From NCBI RefSeq assembly GCF_001677275.1, contig NZ_CP016179.1:62001-126000 (forward strand): a DNA stretch of 64,000 nucleotides. Reading direction: 5' to 3'. Positions 60,935-64,000 of this stretch are shown here, piece after piece. The notes under the pieces are model-generated. The model was not told the origin of the DNA, did no database searches, and was given only the letters and a program-made list of their open reading frames with translations. Source of the stretch: Vibrio breoganii (lineage in GTDB: Bacteria; Pseudomonadota; Gammaproteobacteria; Enterobacterales; Vibrionaceae). A program made the translations under genes and the position numbers. Numbering within the stretch: position 1 is the first letter of the stretch; each line of letters opens with the position of its first letter.

Positions 60935-60945
60935 TTCGCTAAAGC
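60935..60945 (-). promoter_or_regulatory. GCTTTAGCGAA upstream motif (copy 3)
   Basis: 57 bp before the 60878 start; followed on the - strand by GGCTCGCC. Confidence 0.4.
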
Positions 60946-60971
60946 CTCTTGGTTGCGTAGGTTTGCTTGAG

Positions 60972-61010
60972 GCAAAAAAATAACGCACTTAAAAAAATAA
61001 GTGCGTTTGG
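60972..61010 (-). terminator. Terminator of the 61026 gene
   Basis: AACGCACTT/AAGTGCGTT stem with the - strand T7 run. Confidence 0.85.
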
Positions 61011-61025
61011 TAAGCAAGGTTGAAG

Positions 61026-61523
61026 TTAATCGATGACTTGCAATAAATTGCTAAGTTCAGTCTTCTCTAGTCCACATGATTCGAATACGAACGCGCGATT
61101 GGCGTGGTAAATATTAACCCAAGTATCTTTTTTCTCTTCATATAGAGCTTTGAGCTCAGGCTCCGTGGCGTTCTCCATTTTTTCGTTGAAGTGCCATGAG
61201 ATCATGTTGCTGATCATTAAGTTTGCGATTATTACCGCTGTTTTGAACTCAACAACAGTGTCTTCTTCACTCCAGTTGTTGGGGTTCTGTATCTTGACCT
61301 TTGTTGTATCATCACTCATGAGCATGACTGCTCCTTTGTGGTGAACCCAATAGAATATTGAGCCGCAATTGTTATCAACATTCGCGTCCAACCACGGGTA
61401 GATATTGTTCTCAAAGAGAGCAATGTCAAAGCCGATAGCACCAAAGATGCTTAAATTAGCCTCTTGGCTTGCTTCTTCAGTAAGGGCGTTTTTCAGGTCA
61501 AATTTTTCTAGTGTTTTTTCCAT
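61026..61523 (-). CDS. Unrecognised protein
   Basis: 165 aa, acidic, largely helical, one hydrophobic patch (VIIANLMISNMISW) that could be a buried helix. No family recognised. Confidence 0.5.
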   Translation of the reverse strand: MEKTLEKFDLKNALTEEASQEANLSIFGAIGFDIALFENNIYPWLDANVDNNCGSIFYWVHHKGAVMLMSDDTTKVKIQNPNNWSEEDTVVEFKTAVIIANLMISNMISWHFNEKMENATEPELKALYEEKKDTWVNIYHANRAFVFESCGLEKTELSNLLQVID

Positions 61524-61626
61524 TAAAGTATCTCCTAAGGCCGAGCGTTCGGCGGTTGTGCTGCCAAAATTGGCATAACACAGGAGGTAGTCACATTAGT
61601 GGTGTAGATTTATTGAGTGCTGATAC

Positions 61627-62043
61627 TTAATCGTCGTATCGTGCTGATGGTACTGACTGAGAAAGGATCCTTGAGCATTGTCGACAGAAGAAATTAGTGA
61701 TAATTTCTAATGGGTAGTCTTCGTTTGTGTATCCTTCAGGCAGAGTGGTGTCTGGGTAGTGAGGGCGTTTGTTGTCTCGTCGCCCGCAAGCGCGTGCATT
61801 GACTTCCACCATCACCGCTTCCCCACAAATGCATTTGTCCTTGATAAAGAAATTCTTTAGTTCCCATCCATTTTGAAATGCCGGCTCGGTTCTTTCTTCC
61901 CAAAACTCATTTGGTGTCACTACAACTCCATCTTCGAAGAAATAGAGGCCATCCCTGCAGGTAATCCATTCCTCTGTGGTAAACGTTCGGTGAGTCAGTG
62001 TTCTACCGGTCTTGAGTGCGTTGATTGCTTGATTCTTATTCAT
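61627..62043 (-). CDS. Zinc-ribbon-like small protein
   Basis: 138 aa. DKCICGEAVMVEVNARACG and FFCRQCSRIL supply two CxC/CxxC-type pairs. The N-terminal part (GRTLTHRTFTTEEWI, YFFEDGVVVTPNEFW) resembles short phage/plasmid adaptor domains. Last gene of a four-gene - strand unit. Confidence 0.5.
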   Translation of the reverse strand: MNKNQAINALKTGRTLTHRTFTTEEWITCRDGLYFFEDGVVVTPNEFWEERTEPAFQNGWELKNFFIKDKCICGEAVMVEVNARACGRRDNKRPHYPDTTLPEGYTNEDYPLEIITNFFCRQCSRILSQSVPSARYDD

Positions 62044-62070
62044 GCCTGGCTTGTCGCTGCTTCGTCTGAT

Positions 62071-62892
62071 CTATTGGATGAGTGCGTTGATTTGCTCTTC
62101 AATGTGCCCAAAGGGTGTATCAATTTGGATTTTGCTGTAGTCATCGCGAAATATTCGTAATAGTTCAGCGTGGCCGGCTTCGTTAAATTTGAGGATGGTG
62201 AGGAAGGCGCTGGGTTCTATGCTATCGATGAGGTAGTCAGCTGACTGACAGGCGGTATCTAGGTACAGTTGATTGCCTGCTAGTCTGGGTGATAACGGCA
62301 TAATGGTGTGGCCATGCACGCAAAGCGACGCCCCTTTGATGAAGTCTCTTTCGGCAAAGGTTTCATCGGATTGTGAGAGTGCTTTTTCGAACTGTGTCAT
62401 AGCGCTATATTGCGCTACCCGATCGGGGTTGGATTTTGTTAATTCTCGGAAATCGCCCCCAGGAATACCCGCGTGAGTAAGTCCGATGATTTTTCCGTTA
62501 TGCACCAGTTCTATTGCGACAGGAAACTTCTCATCAACCAGTTTAAAAATGTTTTCTAGGGCAGTCTCATCATGGTTGAAAGTCCAAGTGCCCCCATTGG
62601 CTATTATTAGATGGTAGTTTTCTCTGTCAAAGTCACAAAAACCTTTTACTGCGGCATCTTCGTGATTTCCACGTAGAGAGAATGTATTGGCTGCAAATAG
62701 GAAATGGCAGAGAGTATTAAAGCTGCCATTGTTGCGGTCTATGCAGTCACCCAGACTGATCAGTGCGTCTTTCTTGACGGAATGACCGGCAAGTTTCAGT
62801 CCTTCCATCAAGACCTCGTAGTTGCCGTGAACATCAGTAACGATGAACACATTTCGGAAATCACGAGAGGTAATCTGCATGGAGTTTTTCAA
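62071..62892 (-). CDS. PP1/calcineurin-type metallophosphatase
   Basis: 273 aa. Metal motifs FIVTDVHGN (about 17-25), LGDCIDR (about 46-52), RGNHED (about 74-79) and GLTHAGIPGG plus GHTIMP. Like PrpA/PrpB and lambda phosphatase: Ser/Thr phosphatase or nucleotide hydrolase. Cargo gene; substrate unknown. Both ATG codons at its start are usable. Confidence 0.9.
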   Translation of the reverse strand: MKNSMQITSRDFRNVFIVTDVHGNYEVLMEGLKLAGHSVKKDALISLGDCIDRNNGSFNTLCHFLFAANTFSLRGNHEDAAVKGFCDFDRENYHLIIANGGTWTFNHDETALENIFKLVDEKFPVAIELVHNGKIIGLTHAGIPGGDFRELTKSNPDRVAQYSAMTQFEKALSQSDETFAERDFIKGASLCVHGHTIMPLSPRLAGNQLYLDTACQSADYLIDSIEPSAFLTILKFNEAGHAELLRIFRDDYSKIQIDTPFGHIEEQINALIQ

Positions 62893-62906
62893 GATCTAAA
62901 TCCTTC

Positions 62907-63158
62907 TTACATAGGTGCTACTGTGAATTTAAAGGATTTATTTTCCTTTTGCATTAACTCGCGTACACGCTTGATAGCGTCAAATGATTCATCTTCTTCA
63001 AAGCGGTTATAGCTGATGCAAAGGAAGGCATTAGAGGAATTGCGTTCGATGACTTTCGCTTCTAATCCAAACTCTTGTAGGCGATGTTTGGCATCCCATG
63101 CGTGTTTCTTTGACGTAATGATGGATTCTGTCAGGGGAGCGGCAGTACGAGGATTCAT
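62907..63158 (-). CDS. Unrecognised small protein
   Basis: 83 aa, basic and helical (HRLQEFGLEAKVIERNSSNAFLCISYNRF); a small alpha/beta fold. Spaced 14 bp from the phosphatase gene; same transcription unit. Confidence 0.5.
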   Translation of the reverse strand: MNPRTAAPLTESIITSKKHAWDAKHRLQEFGLEAKVIERNSSNAFLCISYNRFEEDESFDAIKRVRELMQKENKSFKFTVAPM

Positions 63159-63171
63159 TGTGGCTAGTTAC

Positions 63172-63687
63172 CTATTGTTTAACGTTTAAAAGGGTGATTT
63201 GGCGCTTGGTTCGCTCAAAGAGATACGGTTCAAACAAGTTGTCACTTTTGTGAATGTGTAAATGTATGTAGCGAGCGGAGTTCTGGCTCTTTGCAAGAAA
63301 GGTTGCTGCGCATTCTTTACATCGGTGTTGTGTCGTTATCTTGTCGTCAATGCCTTCAACAAAGGTGTTTGAACTGTTGCAGTTAGGGCATGAGTGGTGC
63401 GTTTTTTCCAACTTAAACAGTTTGAGATTGCGATTGGCCATCCAGTCAGCGAGTAGTGCAGGTGGATTGAATTTATTGATTCGATAGAGGTGTTCTTGGG
63501 TGCGTTTGGGTAGAGAATTTAGGAACTCACCAAAACGTATTATGTGTCTTTCGGTAATGATATCGGCGTTGTCCAATAACTTGGTCAAACTGCGTTCAGA
63601 TAGGTCTAGGATTTGAGCCACTTCCGCATGAGAGAGGTTGAGGTACATTCCGACAATGTGCAGTTGTATTGGGTGTGACAAGACCAT
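63172..63687 (-). CDS. HTH and zinc-ribbon regulator-like protein
   Basis: 171 aa. N-terminal helix-turn-helix LSHAEVAQILDLSERSLTKLLDNAD (about 18-42) and a zinc ribbon CPNCNSSNTF...CKECAATF (about 98-126). FlhC-type regulators share a C-terminal zinc site, but similarity is not established. First gene of the unit 63687-61627; the TTTGCGAGA motif is 85 bp upstream. Confidence 0.55.
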   Translation of the reverse strand: MVLSHPIQLHIVGMYLNLSHAEVAQILDLSERSLTKLLDNADIITERHIIRFGEFLNSLPKRTQEHLYRINKFNPPALLADWMANRNLKLFKLEKTHHSCPNCNSSNTFVEGIDDKITTQHRCKECAATFLAKSQNSARYIHLHIHKSDNLFEPYLFERTKRQITLLNVKQ

Positions 63688-63771
63688 GAGTATCTCTTAA
63701 TCAGTTCCGAAAAGAGGTCGTACTATGCCACTGGGTCAAATCAATCTTTTTTGTTCAGGAAAAACGTGAGA

Positions 63772-63784
63772 GACATCTCGCAAA
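63772..63784 (-). promoter_or_regulatory. TTTGCGAGA-type motif (copy)
   Basis: - strand TTTGCGAGATGTC, 85 bp before the 63687 start and about 100 bp before the divergent 63885 start. Confidence 0.35.
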
Positions 63785-63884
63785 ACACCAAATGGCTTTT
63801 CATCGGACAAAGCCGAAGCGTGACTAATTAGTACCTTTACTCAATTTCCCTTAGAGATGAATAGGTAAATTAGAGGTAAAGTGA

Positions 63885-64000
63885 ATGGCGAAGATTCAAC
63901 GAACGCTGGGTATGGTCAAGCCTTGCAATTTTAAAAACAGCAAGTCGATCATGACGAATATTAAAGATGCAGGTTTTACGCTTTCAGGTGCAACATGCTT
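63885..64000 (+). CDS. Nucleoside diphosphate kinase-like gene (3' cut by window end)
   Basis: First 38 codons only (MAKIQRTLGMVKPCNFKN...), matching the NDK opening RTLxxxKP and the following helix with an AGF turn. AGAGGT precedes the ATG. The catalytic His lies beyond the window, so activity cannot be judged. Confidence 0.65.
   Translation, partial: MAKIQRTLGMVKPCNFKNSKSIMTNIKDAGFTLSGATC

Overview
The window looks like part of a large conjugative element (plasmid or integrative conjugative element) of a marine gammaproteobacterium, most likely a Vibrionaceae relative. The evidence is the codon usage and moderate G+C, a peroxiredoxin-glutaredoxin fusion typical of that group, and an almost complete set of genes from the PFGI-1/SPI-7 (MPF_G) type IV secretion family together with a MobH (TraI_2-type) relaxase. 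No integrase, replication initiator, ParA/ParB, coupling protein (TraD) or TraG is visible, so plasmid versus ICE cannot be decided here. No tRNA, rRNA, CRISPR array or intact insertion sequence was seen.

Region 1 (1-13.8 kb, + strand) is the mating-pair module. It has a PilQ/PilB-like secretion ATPase cut by the window edge, an oppositely oriented AI-2E family permease, RAQPRD and DUF3262 proteins, a PilR/GspF-like membrane protein, and then one long overlapping operon in canonical PFL_4702-to-PFL_4710 order, interrupted only by an OmpA-like protein. Region 2 (13.9-25.3 kb) carries DNA-processing and regulatory genes: a CobT-like VWA protein, a zinc-finger/Toprim primase, two divergent copies of an unrecognised protein family with small membrane proteins between them, a highly structured RNA leader in front of an OB-fold/SSB-like protein, a 19-bp inverted repeat, a plasmid-borne sigma-70-like factor and an unusual double-GntR regulator. 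Region 3 (25.3-35 kb) holds the MobH relaxase TraI on the - strand, a cluster ending in a PFL_4669/DUF1845 protein, an intergenic stretch with iteron-like repeats, and the second transfer operon (PilL N-domain, PilP-like protein, PFL_4693, lytic transglycosylase, PFL_4695).

Region 4 (35-64 kb) is a mosaic of mostly short, often single genes, many on the - strand, separated by strong bidirectional terminators. It resembles large-plasmid or jumbo-phage accessory DNA. Recognisable genes are a DUF805 membrane protein, a nucleotidyltransferase-like/PcfJ-like protein, orphan Phd and MbcA/ParS/Xre-type antitoxins, HipBA, a Prx-Grx peroxidase, a DHH phosphoesterase, a PIN/NYN-like protein, an outer-membrane beta-barrel, a PP1/calcineurin-type phosphatase and, at the right edge, the start of a nucleoside diphosphate kinase-like gene.

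The best candidates for undescribed biology are the tandem-repeat structured RNA at 21.3-21.5 kb, the duplicated protein family with micro-membrane proteins at 17.3-20.7 kb, and two recurring upstream motifs (TTTGCGAGA and GCTTTAGCGAA) that may define an element-wide regulon, possibly linked to the element's own sigma factor.
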